Of a DNA stretch of 52,835 nt, positions 42,128-50,806 are shown one piece after another. Under the pieces are notes generated by a model that saw nothing but the letters and a program-made list of their open reading frames with translations, did no database searches and had not been told where the DNA came from. The position numbers and the translations under genes were made by a program. Origin of the DNA: Acidimicrobiales bacterium. GTDB lineage: Bacteria > Actinomycetota > Acidimicrobiia > Acidimicrobiales > SZUA-35. The first letter of the stretch is position 1. Every line of letters starts with the position of its first letter. The stretch is taken from NCBI GenBank assembly GCA_020630065.1, contig JAHDCC010000023.1, positions 1 through 52,835 on the forward strand. The letters are read 5' to 3'.

Positions 42128-43762
42128 TTGAGTGATCAACTTATTGCTGAGCGCAGTGGCCTCGCAAAAAAAGATAAAGGCGAGCTTCAAGCCATCGTTT
42201 CGGCATTAGGTGGCAAACCTAGCGGCCGGCTACGCAAAGCCGAGTTGATTGACCAAATCATCGAGCTATCGGGTGCTGAGTTTGCTGACGATGACAACAA
42301 AGACGAGCAACAGACCTTGGCAGTAGATCAGGCCGAAGAGGGCGCTGAGGACACTAAAGACGACTCAGACAACTCAGACAACGGCGATTCAGACGAAGCA
42401 GCCGAAACTGACGACGCCGACGATGAAGAAGAAAGCTCCGACGAACCTGAACAAGAGGTTGAAGAGCCAAAGCAAGAGTCTTCCAACAAAAAAGACCAGA
42501 GTTCGTCCCGGCAGAATAAGAACAACAATAAACAAGACGACGAAGATGGTGAACCAAATAAACGCCGTCGCCGTAGCCGCGGACGAGGTCGCAGCCGAGA
42601 TCGAGAAAACGCCGGAAACGACCCGATCGTCGCTGAGCCATTTGCTGTCGAAGGCTACCTAGAGCTACGTGATGAGGGCTATGGGTTCTTGCGAGTCGAC
42701 AGTTTCTTGCCCAGCCGAGAAGACGTCTACGTATCGGTCAAACAAGTTCGCCAGTACGGGCTACGAAAAGGTGATCATCTCACCGGTCTGTCTCGTCCCG
42801 CTAACCGCAACGAGAAAAACCCTGGGTTCCATCAGATCGACTCCGTCAACGGCCAATCTCCAGAAGACGCTCGCCGTCGGCCTTCCTTTGACAGCATGAC
42901 AGCCGTTTTTCCTGATCACGAAGTTCAGCTTCAGTCCGGTGAGGGTGATGAAAAGCTGGCTCCACTCCTGGTAGATCTTTTTGCACCGTTAGGTCGAGGG
43001 CAGCGAGTGTTGCTTTCCGCATCTCCACAGGCGGGCACAACTACATTCGTTCGAGATCTCGCTCAATCCATTGAACAAAACAATCCAAACATCGAATTGC
43101 TTGTTCTGCTGGTCGATCAACGTCCCGAGGAAGTATCTTGGCTCCGGTCAGAGCTTTCTGACGGCGAGGTTATCGCCTCCTCCTACGACCGTCCACCAGA
43201 GGAACATTGCGCGGTCGCCGAGATAACTATTGAACGGGCCAAACGCCTCGTCGAGTTTGGTCGAGACGTATGTTTGGTAGTCGACAGTTTCAGCAAACTG
43301 GTTCAGGCTTACCAGGCCACTTCAAATCAAAACGGTCGAGGTTCAACCGCTGTAGACGGAAACGCCCTCTACGCAGCTAAGAGACTATTCGGAGCGGCAC
43401 GAAAACTAGAACAAGGCGGATCATTCACGATGATTGCCACCGCTCAGACCGGTTCTGATGAGGCTGAAGCCGTTGTTCAAGAACTCGCTAGCGCCGCCAA
43501 CTCCCACGTCGTTTTGGACAAAGAACTAGCCCAAGCAGGAGTTTTCCCAGCTATCGACGTTACAGCGTCGCATACCCGCCGTGAAGATATCCTGTTGGGT
43601 GACGAACAAGCGGTCGAATTTAGTCGGTTACGTTCGGCCATTGTCGACCAAGTAGTTTCGGACGAATCAATGTCGGTTGGCACCCAGAAACTCCATCAGC
43701 AAATAGAGTCTTCGGATAGCATCGACGACTTTCTTGCAGCAATTATGAAATCACTGTCGTAA
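42128..43762 (+). CDS. rho: Transcription terminator Rho homologue with degenerate ATPase site
   Basis: At the locus expected for actinobacterial rho (before rpmE). The 544-residue protein has the N-terminal Rho_N segment ([16 protein letters not shown]), a long acidic then basic linker (to about residue 165; [15 protein letters not shown]), the OB-fold [16 protein letters not shown], and the ATPase core. The P-loop, canonically PPKAGKT, reads SPQAGTTT: the Walker A Lys is Thr304 (codon ACA at 43037-43039). [13 protein letters not shown] replaces DSITRLARAY, and the Q-loop EFKGTGN is replaced by [17 protein letters not shown]-like and [18 protein letters not shown] are kept. TTG at 42128 is chosen, seven bases after AAGGAG. 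Loss of ATPase activity is an inference. Confidence 0.85.
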   Translation: MSDQLIAERSGLAKKDKGELQAIVSALGGKPSGRLRKAELIDQIIELSGAEFADDDNKDEQQTLAVDQAEEGAEDTKDDSDNSDNGDSDEAAETDDADDEEESSDEPEQEVEEPKQESSNKKDQSSSRQNKNNNKQDDEDGEPNKRRRRSRGRGRSRDRENAGNDPIVAEPFAVEGYLELRDEGYGFLRVDSFLPSREDVYVSVKQVRQYGLRKGDHLTGLSRPANRNEKNPGFHQIDSVNGQSPEDARRRPSFDSMTAVFPDHEVQLQSGEGDEKLAPLLVDLFAPLGRGQRVLLSASPQAGTTTFVRDLAQSIEQNNPNIELLVLLVDQRPEEVSWLRSELSDGEVIASSYDRPPEEHCAVAEITIERAKRLVEFGRDVCLVVDSFSKLVQAYQATSNQNGRGSTAVDGNALYAAKRLFGAARKLEQGGSFTMIATAQTGSDEAEAVVQELASAANSHVVLDKELAQAGVFPAIDVTASHTRREDILLGDEQAVEFSRLRSAIVDQVVSDESMSVGTQKLHQQIESSDSIDDFLAAIMKSLS

Positions 43763-43793
43763 AAGTACTCACGTAAGGCACACTAGATCCGTT

Positions 43794-44102
43794 ATGAAGC
43801 CAGATATTCACCCCAACTATCGTCCTGTTGTGTTCATGGACACATCAGCCGATTTCAAATTCCTAACCCGGTCTTCGGCTAAAACCACCGAAACAATCGA
43901 ATGGGAAGATGGAAATACCTATCCGCTCTACAAGGTAGAAATTTCTTCCGAGAGCCATCCATTCTTTACCGGACAGATGAAGATCATCGACACCGCCGGT
44001 CGAGTAGAACGCTTCGAGCGTCGCTACGGTTCTCGCCGCAACAAGTCGGCTGATGCAGCGCCGGAAGCTGCGGCCCCAGAAGCTGACGCATCTGAAAGCT
44101 AA
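43794..44102 (+). CDS. rpmE: Ribosomal protein L31, zinc-free type B
   Basis: A 102-residue L31 of the cysteine-less type: [23 protein letters not shown] at the start and [27 protein letters not shown]. The CxxC zinc motif of type A is absent. An Ala/Glu-rich tail of 25 residues extends beyond the usual end. No ribosome site is obvious. The location after rho is the standard one for rpmE. Confidence 0.9.
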   Translation: MKPDIHPNYRPVVFMDTSADFKFLTRSSAKTTETIEWEDGNTYPLYKVEISSESHPFFTGQMKIIDTAGRVERFERRYGSRRNKSADAAPEAAAPEADASES

Positions 44103-44125
44103 TCTTGCGGCTTTGTCCGCAAGAT
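44102..44125 (+). terminator. Hairpin at the rpmE stop covering the next start codon
   Basis: A 9-bp perfect stem (44102-44110 with 44117-44125) with a CTTTGT loop starts at the last base of the rpmE stop codon. The ATG of the next gene (44124-44126) lies in its right arm. It may be a terminator or a translational gate; there is no T-tract. Confidence 0.5.
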
Positions 44126-45236
44126 GCCCGCTGTAGTGGAAGCACAACCAAAGAATCAACTGCCAGTGGCCGCGAAGCTCGCGGCCTTGGCCGCGTTATC
44201 ACGAACCGTTTCTGGCTTCGAACTTTCAGAGACCGCTGAATCCGTTGGCGCTGGCGTGCAAATCGACAGCTCGTCCGGAAAAGAACTACGCCGGGTGTTC
44301 TATTTCGGCGGCGACGACCTGGCCGCACTTGGCGCCGCAGTCCGATGGGCCGCCGTTCAAGACGCCGACGAACTCCACCTACTGTCCGAGGTCGGTGTCG
44401 GCAACGAAATAGCCCGCCGGTCAAGCTACATAAACACCGACTTTAAGGTGACGACCTGGGAGACCAGCGACGGCGAATTCGCCGAACTCCAACCATCAGA
44501 ATTGTCGAACCCGCCTGAACTCCCTGACTCTTATCGGCGATTCACCGACTTGATCATCGCCGCCGGTGCCAAACCGGTAGACGACTATGGTCGTCTCGTC
44601 GCTGAAGTTAACGGTTTAGAAGTAGCTAGGGTCACTAAACCTAGCGAATCATTAGGCGAAGAAACATCAGATGGTGAAACAGTTGCCTCTCAAACCGACG
44701 AACCTGTTCTCGAGATCGGGGTCGGACAAGCAGATCGAGAACTCCACCAACTGATCCACGGCGTCATTGAACCGTTGAATGACGAATCACCCGAGGCGAC
44801 CGACAACGAAGCCCTACTTGGTCGACTCACGAAAGTGGTCGAAGATGTTGCCCAGATGCGTACCACCGGCGGTGTCGACCATCCACTAACCCGAGTCGCG
44901 CAACAACGGTGGATACGTTCGCTGGTTACCGAAAATCCCGGACTGGTTGACGCAGCCGAATTAGTGCCGGTGCCTCCGCTACGTCCACGCGAAACTGTTT
45001 TGGGTGTTGACGCTGCGGCAGCGGTCGGCACGTCTTTGGACGGTGACCCACTTGTCGTGGTCTGTTCCAGCGGGGTGGATCTAGATTTGGCTGCTGAAGC
45101 CGGAGACTACCGCCACCGATACGACGATCAAGCCAAACTCGTGGTGTTGGTGCCCGAACGCGACCTTTATCTCGTTGAGCCGACCATCTTGGAATTGCTG
45201 TCCAACGTGTCAGTCCGCCCAGCCCCCGACCTGTAG
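44124..45236 (+). CDS. Unrecognised protein in the rpmE locus
   Basis: A 370-residue soluble protein without signal or membrane segment. The N-terminal half has short Rossmann-like stretches (RRVFYFGGDDLAALGAAVRWAA, ADELHLL, FTDLIIAAGAKPV) and VAEVNGLEVARV; residues 175-250 are an acidic, likely flexible part; the C-terminal part again shows DPLVVVCSSGVDLDLAAEAGDY and KLVVLVPERDLYLVEPTI. The pattern suggests a nucleotide-handling or structural fold, but no family is recognised. It takes the place where prfA usually follows rpmE. Translation may depend on melting of the hairpin that holds its ATG. Confidence 0.6.
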   Translation: MPAVVEAQPKNQLPVAAKLAALAALSRTVSGFELSETAESVGAGVQIDSSSGKELRRVFYFGGDDLAALGAAVRWAAVQDADELHLLSEVGVGNEIARRSSYINTDFKVTTWETSDGEFAELQPSELSNPPELPDSYRRFTDLIIAAGAKPVDDYGRLVAEVNGLEVARVTKPSESLGEETSDGETVASQTDEPVLEIGVGQADRELHQLIHGVIEPLNDESPEATDNEALLGRLTKVVEDVAQMRTTGGVDHPLTRVAQQRWIRSLVTENPGLVDAAELVPVPPLRPRETVLGVDAAAAVGTSLDGDPLVVVCSSGVDLDLAAEAGDYRHRYDDQAKLVVLVPERDLYLVEPTILELLSNVSVRPAPDL

Positions 45237-45273
45237 CCATCTCGGTCTGATGCCCCGCACCGGCGTATGGAAC

Positions 45274-46470
45274 ATGTCCAACAGCACGGCCCGCAGGTTG
45301 AGCCTCGGAGCGCAAGGTTTCGCCGATCCACCGCCGAAATCAACTGTTGACCGCCGCCACCTTCGTCGGGTAATGAAACGACTGCGGGTTATTCAACTCG
45401 ACTCGGTTCCAGTAATCATCCGCACCCAGTACCTTCCGTTTCATAGCCGACTAGGTCCGTACGACACGACCCTGTTTGATGACGTTGCTTATCGAAGTGG
45501 GCACTGGTTTGAGGCTTGGTCCCACGAGGCTAGTTTGTTGCCAGTCGAAACTGAACCGCTGTTTCGTTGGGCTAAGCAACGAGCGAAAGACGGCCAGACG
45601 TGGAAAGGTTTAGCCGACCTGGCGGCCAAGAACCCGCGATATGTCGAAGCCGTTCTGCAAGAAGTCAACGAACGCGGAGCGGTTCTAAGTAAAGACCTAA
45701 GCGATGTGCCGCAAAACATGTCACCCATCAACAAGGCCGCTTCGACTGAAAAACATGCTGGATGGTGGAATCGGTCTGACGCCAAAAACGCTCTCGACTG
45801 GTTGTTTCGTATCGGCGAGTTGGGAGTGCGAAGGGTCGGTAACTTCGAGAAACAATATGTGCCGTTTAGTTCGCTTATCCCGACCGATGTTCTCGTTCAA
45901 CCGACTCCGGAACCATCAGACGCTATAAGGGAGTTGACCAGGCAGTCCGTTCAAGCTCTGGGTGTCGGAACCGTATCTGACATCTCAGATTACTTCCGTC
46001 TACCGGTGACTGCCGTTCGCCGCAGCCTGGATGAACTAGCCGATGGTGGAGATATCGTCGCCGCCGTTGTCGAAGGGTGGGACAAACCAGCGTTCGCTGA
46101 CCCGGCAGCTCGGGTGCCGCAAAAAATATCGGCGACAACCGTGCTTTCGCCTTTCGACCCGGTGGTGTGGAACCGCGACCGGGCGCAGCGGCTATTCAAC
46201 TTTGAATACAAGTTGGAGATCTATACTCCGAAAGCGAAACGTCGTTGGGGCTACTATGTTCTGCCGGTTCTGGACGGGGATCGAATCGTGGGGCGAATCG
46301 ACGCTAAGACGCACCGTGCTGAACGTCGACTGGAAGTTATAGCCATGTACCTCGAATCGGGCGGCGGTCGAGAAGCGGCCGCGAGCGTTCGGGCTGCTAT
46401 TGCCGATTTAGCCAATCTGGTTGAGGCCGAAAGTGTTTCCTATGTCGAAGCTCACCCGGTGGACGACTAA
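45274..46470 (+). CDS. Winged-helix DNA glycosylase, YcaQ/AlkX type (HTH_42)
   Basis: A 398-residue protein of the HTH_42 superfamily, whose members remove alkylated or cross-linked bases. It has RRLSLGAQGF at the start, VIQLDSVPVIIRTQYLPF near residue 38 and SPFDPVVWNRDRAQRLFNFEY near the C-terminus, with the QxD catalytic motif as QLD. That QxD form is the YcaQ/AlkX branch (interstrand cross-link repair), against QxQ in AlkZ. The ATG at 45274 is the best start; ATG 45250 is an alternative, and the longer in-frame extension overlaps the previous gene. Confidence 0.8.
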   Translation: MSNSTARRLSLGAQGFADPPPKSTVDRRHLRRVMKRLRVIQLDSVPVIIRTQYLPFHSRLGPYDTTLFDDVAYRSGHWFEAWSHEASLLPVETEPLFRWAKQRAKDGQTWKGLADLAAKNPRYVEAVLQEVNERGAVLSKDLSDVPQNMSPINKAASTEKHAGWWNRSDAKNALDWLFRIGELGVRRVGNFEKQYVPFSSLIPTDVLVQPTPEPSDAIRELTRQSVQALGVGTVSDISDYFRLPVTAVRRSLDELADGGDIVAAVVEGWDKPAFADPAARVPQKISATTVLSPFDPVVWNRDRAQRLFNFEYKLEIYTPKAKRRWGYYVLPVLDGDRIVGRIDAKTHRAERRLEVIAMYLESGGGREAAASVRAAIADLANLVEAESVSYVEAHPVDD

Positions 46471-46487
46471 ATAGGTTCGTTTTTCAG

Positions 46488-47341
46488 CTACACCGTAAAG
46501 GTAGTTTCGGCGAGGTCAGAAGTTAGCCCCTCGGGTGAGGTTAGTGTCAGTGTCACGGTGTAGGTTCCTGGGGTGAGAGGAGCGGTGTAATGCCGGGTCG
46601 TGAGTAGCGTGTGGTTCACGTCGTAGCATTGTCCCGTTCCAGGGCTGCCGGCCTCAGTTCTAATCGATCCGTCTGGGGATCTGATTGTCCAGCTGGAAGT
46701 TGCGCAACGTCCCCGTTGGGTGCATCGATGCGCCAATGGTCAGTTAAGTAAGTTCTGACTCTCAAATTTCCTACGATAGGGCGAGTTGGAGGACTGGCAA
46801 TACCAAGGTCTGTGTCTTCCTCGGGTTCCGGGGGTGGCGATGTGGCCTTAGCGTCATCGGCTGGTGCGATAGCAGGCTCCGCTTCGCTAACGATGGCTGG
46901 TGGATTGCCTTGAACTGGTTCTGGGGAGGGGTTTTGAGAGATGTTGGATTGCGGGTTGGCTGGAACGGCCTGTGGTTGGGCTTGGGGAGCCGAGGTAGTC
47001 GACTCAGAAGTATCTGTCTGCTCGTCTATCTGGTTGGTTTCAGAGCTGCTGATTTCTGGGGAAGCGACTTGACTCTCTTTGACTTCCGGATCAGCCGTTG
47101 AGCTGTAGGAGACTAAGCCGACCACGACCATGGCCACAATTGCTACTGCAGCTACCGCTCCGCCAGGAATATGAAAGAAGTTGCCCCCTATAGCACTTCC
47201 GGTTCCACTACTTTCTACGGTCATCTCTGTATTGTCCTGATTCCGACGGCTCAGAAACCATCCACCTGCTGCTGCAGCAACTGCAACAACAATCCCACTA
47301 ATAACGATGTTCCAGAACCAATTACTCCAGTCAGTGGGCAT
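46488..47341 (-). pseudogene. Frameshifted two-helix membrane protein with Ig-like end
   Basis: From the ATG at 47341 the frame encodes two membrane helices (NIVISGIVVAVAAAAGGWFL and GGAVAAVAIVAMVVVGLVSY), a Pro/Gln/Glu-rich linker of about 120 residues, and a strand-rich end reading VRTYLTDHWRIDAPNGDVA, after which it becomes nonsense to 46616. The next frame continues with TSSWTIRSPDGSIRTEA and the Ig/PKD-like TAPLTPGTYTVTLTL to a stop at 46488. Removing two bases from GTTGCGCAAC near 46700 restores a protein of about 283 residues. Confidence 0.6.
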
Positions 47342-47712
47342 CCCAGGATGTTAGCTAAATTCGCATGCCTCAGTCAGTATTTGGGTTGATTTACACTGCC
47401 TCACGGTAACCGAAGTGGAAGAGAGGAAATACGAAGTAGTAGAAGACGGATTGCCATATTTAAGGTTTTCTTTAGTCAGGTAAGAGAAGTATGGGATTCG
47501 AAACTAGGTATTTAGGAAAATCTAAAAAAGATACTTTGTTTTTAAACTACTTTAATACAGCTCTGCGCTGAGACGCCTAGATTTGAAAGTCAAAACAAGA
47601 AGTTGCTTGTATCTTGTTGCATATTCTTCAACCGGGAGATACTTTGGGTATCTCCTATACCGTCGAATATAGAAATCTGTGGCATATAAGATGCAAAAAC
47701 TCTGGTTTGTCA
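47342..47712. other. AT-rich intergenic region before the Tad operon, with a hairpin
   Basis: 371 bases, much richer in A/T than the surroundings, between divergent genes. It must hold the Tad operon promoter. A perfect 8-bp hairpin (47635-47642 with 47648-47655) lies 58 bases before the start of the first Tad gene. No RNA gene or protein was recognised. Confidence 0.4.
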
Positions 47713-48575
47713 ATGGTTGATACCCGCCCTGCCGCACCGTCGCTAAGCGGAGATCGGTTCTCTAATAGGGATTCTGGGGCGGCGAGTGCCAACTCGTTAG
47801 AACCAGGAAACACTCGGCCTAAAAAGTCCCGTAATGTCAGTTGGCTAATTATCGGGTGTTGTCTTCCGTTGGTGCTCTTCTGACAGCTTTAACCTTCACA
47901 AGCGACATCCAAGTTGTGATGGCAGCCCGCCCATTAAGTGGTGATCACCTTGTTGAACCGGGTGATCTTAAGGTGGTGACGGTTCCGGCTCGGGTCGGTG
48001 AGGTTGGAATTCCAGGTGGTGATCTTGACAAGTATGTCGGCCAACGGACTACCGGGCCGATTGGTGGCAACTCTGTGGTTCATCCCGATCAGTTTTCCGA
48101 AGCAGTGGCTGGAAACAGTAACAAAGTAGTGATCGGTATTTCTCTTGAGGCCGGTCAGCTACCTCAGCTTGGGCTGCGTCAAGGGCAGCGTGTTCGTCTG
48201 ATAAAGCTGTCAGGCGATGATTTCTCTACTGGGATCGAAACCTCTTCCGAAGCTGGCGAAGTCGGTCTGGCCGATGTTGTGCGAGTCGTTGAACTGTCCG
48301 GCCAAGACGAATATTTAGCTTCGTTGCGGGTCAACGCTGATGAGGCAAGTTCGATCGTGGACTTGGGTAACAAGAATCGGATCGCTCTGGTCTTAATCGG
48401 CGACAGTGAAACGGTCGTCGTCGATGGCAGCGAGCCGCCACCAGAAGAACCTGAAGCCGAAGCCCCTCCAGCGGATGGAGACGAAGATGCCACAGCGGCA
48501 GTCGAGGAAGAAGTAGCGGAAGTACCAAACCCTGAAGAGGAAGTGGCTGCAGCCCCTTCCGAGGAAGGCGGCTGA
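47713..48575 (+). pseudogene. CpaB/SAF-domain pilus assembly protein, frameshifted
   Basis: The N-terminus (MVDTRPAAPSLSGDR ... KKSRNVSWLIIG) and the main body (VGALLTALTFTSDIQVVMAARPLSGD onward) lie in different frames. One more G in the GGG run at 47854-47856 turns them into one protein of about 287 residues: a cytoplasmic tail, one membrane helix, an SAF domain (DHLVEPGDLKVVTVPARVGE, residues about 80-150) and an acidic Pro/Glu-rich C-terminus. CpaB/RcpC proteins help secretin assembly in Tad systems; actinobacterial versions sit in one membrane. It starts the Tad operon. Confidence 0.7.
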
Positions 48576-48581
48576 TTTCCG

Positions 48582-49295
48582 ATGGTTGGAATGGTTGGAG
48601 TTACTTCAGGTCGGGCAAGCCCCGGGGTGTCGTCGCTGACTGTTGGTTTGGCGTGGGCGTTGAGGCAACGGTCGATAAATCCTCTAGTTGTTGAAGCGGA
48701 TCATAGCGGAGGGGTGTTAGGGCAACGGCTGGGCCTTCCTCCGCAGCCATCATTGTCGTCCATGGTCCGAGATGCTCGGAGAGGGTTTGACCCAAAAATG
48801 ATCTTCGACAACTCGGTCCAATATGAAGGTGTCTGGTACTTGCAGGCACCGGTTGACCCAGTCGTCGCAGAAGCCGCAGTCGACGGATTCGCTAATCTGC
48901 TTGGTTCAGGTAGTCTCGATCTCAATACCCCTAGCTTGGTCGACTTAGGTCGTTCATCCAAAAGCCGGGCCTGGGAAAAAATGGTAGCCGCCGTTGACAA
49001 TACGTTGGTTGTGACAACGCCCTATCTCGAAGATGTGCAGTCCAGTCGATTTACGTTGAGACGTATCGCCGAGCTGGGAGGGTCAGCCCAACTTGTTGTA
49101 GTCGGCGACCAACCCCACTCTCCTCAAGAGGTTGCCGATTCTTTAGGTGTTGGTCTTTTGGGAGGGATAGTTCACGACTCTGAGATTGCATCGGTATTCC
49201 GGGGCGGCGGGTTCGATCAATCGAAGTTCAAGAAATCGTTGCTAGGTCGCTCCATAGACGGTCTTGCTTCACGTCTTCTCGGGGGGCCGAGATGA
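48582..49295 (+). CDS. CpaE/TadZ-like ParA-family protein with degenerate P-loop
   Basis: A 237-residue protein in the place of the Tad localisation factor TadZ/CpaE. It looks like a MinD/ParA fold: VGMVGVTSGRASPGVSSLTVGLAWAL corresponds to the deviant Walker A but lacks both Lys residues; PLVVEADHSGGVLGQRLGL matches the switch I region; SLVDLGRSSKS the switch II Asp. It probably does not hydrolyse ATP. GAGGAAGG precedes it and its stop overlaps the tadA start (ATGA). Confidence 0.7.
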   Translation: MVGMVGVTSGRASPGVSSLTVGLAWALRQRSINPLVVEADHSGGVLGQRLGLPPQPSLSSMVRDARRGFDPKMIFDNSVQYEGVWYLQAPVDPVVAEAAVDGFANLLGSGSLDLNTPSLVDLGRSSKSRAWEKMVAAVDNTLVVTTPYLEDVQSSRFTLRRIAELGGSAQLVVVGDQPHSPQEVADSLGVGLLGGIVHDSEIASVFRGGGFDQSKFKKSLLGRSIDGLASRLLGGPR

Positions 49296-50806
49296 CAGTC
49301 GAAGAATCGGCTAGAAACGGGTTTGACGCTTTGAGGCAAGTTCCCGACCTTGCATCAGTTCCATCGACTCCACCAGACGCGAATCGACTTCGACCGCCGC
49401 TACCCAGCAGGAATACTGCGCTTGCCAAGGCTCCAACAGGTGAGATCCCAATCGTCCAGGTCTCGTCTAACAATGGTTCTTCTGCGACTGGTTCTGCTGC
49501 GGCGGGTTCTGAGAAAAGCTCAGACGCTCTACGTCAAGCGGCTCTCGTTGCCGAACACCTCGACCTTATCGCAGAGCTGATAACCGAGATAGCCCAACGT
49601 ATCTCAGACCGTCGGCGTTCCTCAGAAGGTTCCGAAGAAGCGGACGAAATCCACTACGTCGAGAGTTTAAGCTGGGACTTGCTCACTGCATACGGCACCA
49701 AGAGGACTGGAGCCGTTCTTGAGTTGGCAACGGAACAGGCCATCGTTAATCGCATCAAGGCCGAACTCTATGACCTTGGCGGGTTTGAGCTATATCTCAA
49801 CGATCCGACTATCGAAAACATGTATGTGAACGGTTCGGATCGTGTGTTCTTGGACCGGGCTGGAGCTTCTGCCCCGGAGCGAGTCCCGCCGGTCACCCGC
49901 AACGATGACGATCTTGTCGAGTTGATTAATCGTTGGGCAGCTAGAGCTGGGCGGATGGAACGTCGGTTCGATCTTGGCAACCCCCGTCTAGATCTACGGC
50001 TTCCGACAGGTCACAGGCTCCATGCCATTATGGAAGTGACACAGAGACCGACCGTCACCATCAGGTTTCCTCACCACAAAACTGTCACGATGAGAGATCA
50101 GGTTGAGTTTGGGACCGTGTCTCCAGCGATGGCCGATTTCTTGCGGGCAGCGGTCAAAGCAAGGTGCAATATCATCGTCGCCGGTGGTACCGGAGCGGGG
50201 AAGACGACACTTCTCCGGGCATTGTTGCTCGAAGTAGATTCGAACGAGCGAATCATCACGATCGAAGATACCCCAGAACTGAATCTCGCAGCGTTCGAAG
50301 ACACACATCCCAATGTGGTCGAAATGGAAACGCGTCAGGCCAACAGCGAAGGTTTAGGCGAACTCACGATGATGGAGCTAACCCGCGAGTGTTTAAGAAT
50401 GTCGCCTGATCGTGTGGTGCTCGGTGAGGTTCGTGGTGCCGAAGCACTCTACATGTTGAAGGCAATGAGCCAAGGTAACGATGGCTCGATGTGTACCATC
50501 CACGCTGATTCAGCACGTGGCGTCGCCGGGCGAGTGAGAGCCTATTGTGCCGAGGGGGCCCACGGTTTACCGATGGAAGTTATCGACTCATTCTTTATTA
50601 ACGCAGTTGATTTGGTCATCCATATTCACCGGCTTCCCGACCGCCGAAGAGTCATTTCTTCAATCTACGAAGTGGAAAAAACCAACAGCGGGCAAATTCT
50701 TTACAACGCCGTCTTTGCTGAGACAGCTAACAGTGTTGCCCAATTTGAGACGATGCCGTCTGCTCTTCTGGCAGACCGGTTGCGAGTAGTTGGGCTGAAC
50801 ATATGA
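49292..50806 (+). CDS. tadA: Tad pilus assembly ATPase TadA/CpaF
   Basis: The 504-residue secretion ATPase that powers pilus assembly. An N-terminal helical part (to about residue 130) precedes the T2SS-E domain: the Asp-rich SDRVFLDRAG region, Walker A VAGGTGAGKTTLLRA near residue 296, the Asp box ITIEDTPEL, Walker B MSPDRVVLGEVRG, and the His box CTIHADSARG. These CpaF-type motifs are all intact. Overlaps of four bases on both sides couple it to the neighbours. Confidence 0.94.
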   Translation: MTVEESARNGFDALRQVPDLASVPSTPPDANRLRPPLPSRNTALAKAPTGEIPIVQVSSNNGSSATGSAAAGSEKSSDALRQAALVAEHLDLIAELITEIAQRISDRRRSSEGSEEADEIHYVESLSWDLLTAYGTKRTGAVLELATEQAIVNRIKAELYDLGGFELYLNDPTIENMYVNGSDRVFLDRAGASAPERVPPVTRNDDDLVELINRWAARAGRMERRFDLGNPRLDLRLPTGHRLHAIMEVTQRPTVTIRFPHHKTVTMRDQVEFGTVSPAMADFLRAAVKARCNIIVAGGTGAGKTTLLRALLLEVDSNERIITIEDTPELNLAAFEDTHPNVVEMETRQANSEGLGELTMMELTRECLRMSPDRVVLGEVRGAEALYMLKAMSQGNDGSMCTIHADSARGVAGRVRAYCAEGAHGLPMEVIDSFFINAVDLVIHIHRLPDRRRVISSIYEVEKTNSGQILYNAVFAETANSVAQFETMPSALLADRLRVVGLNI

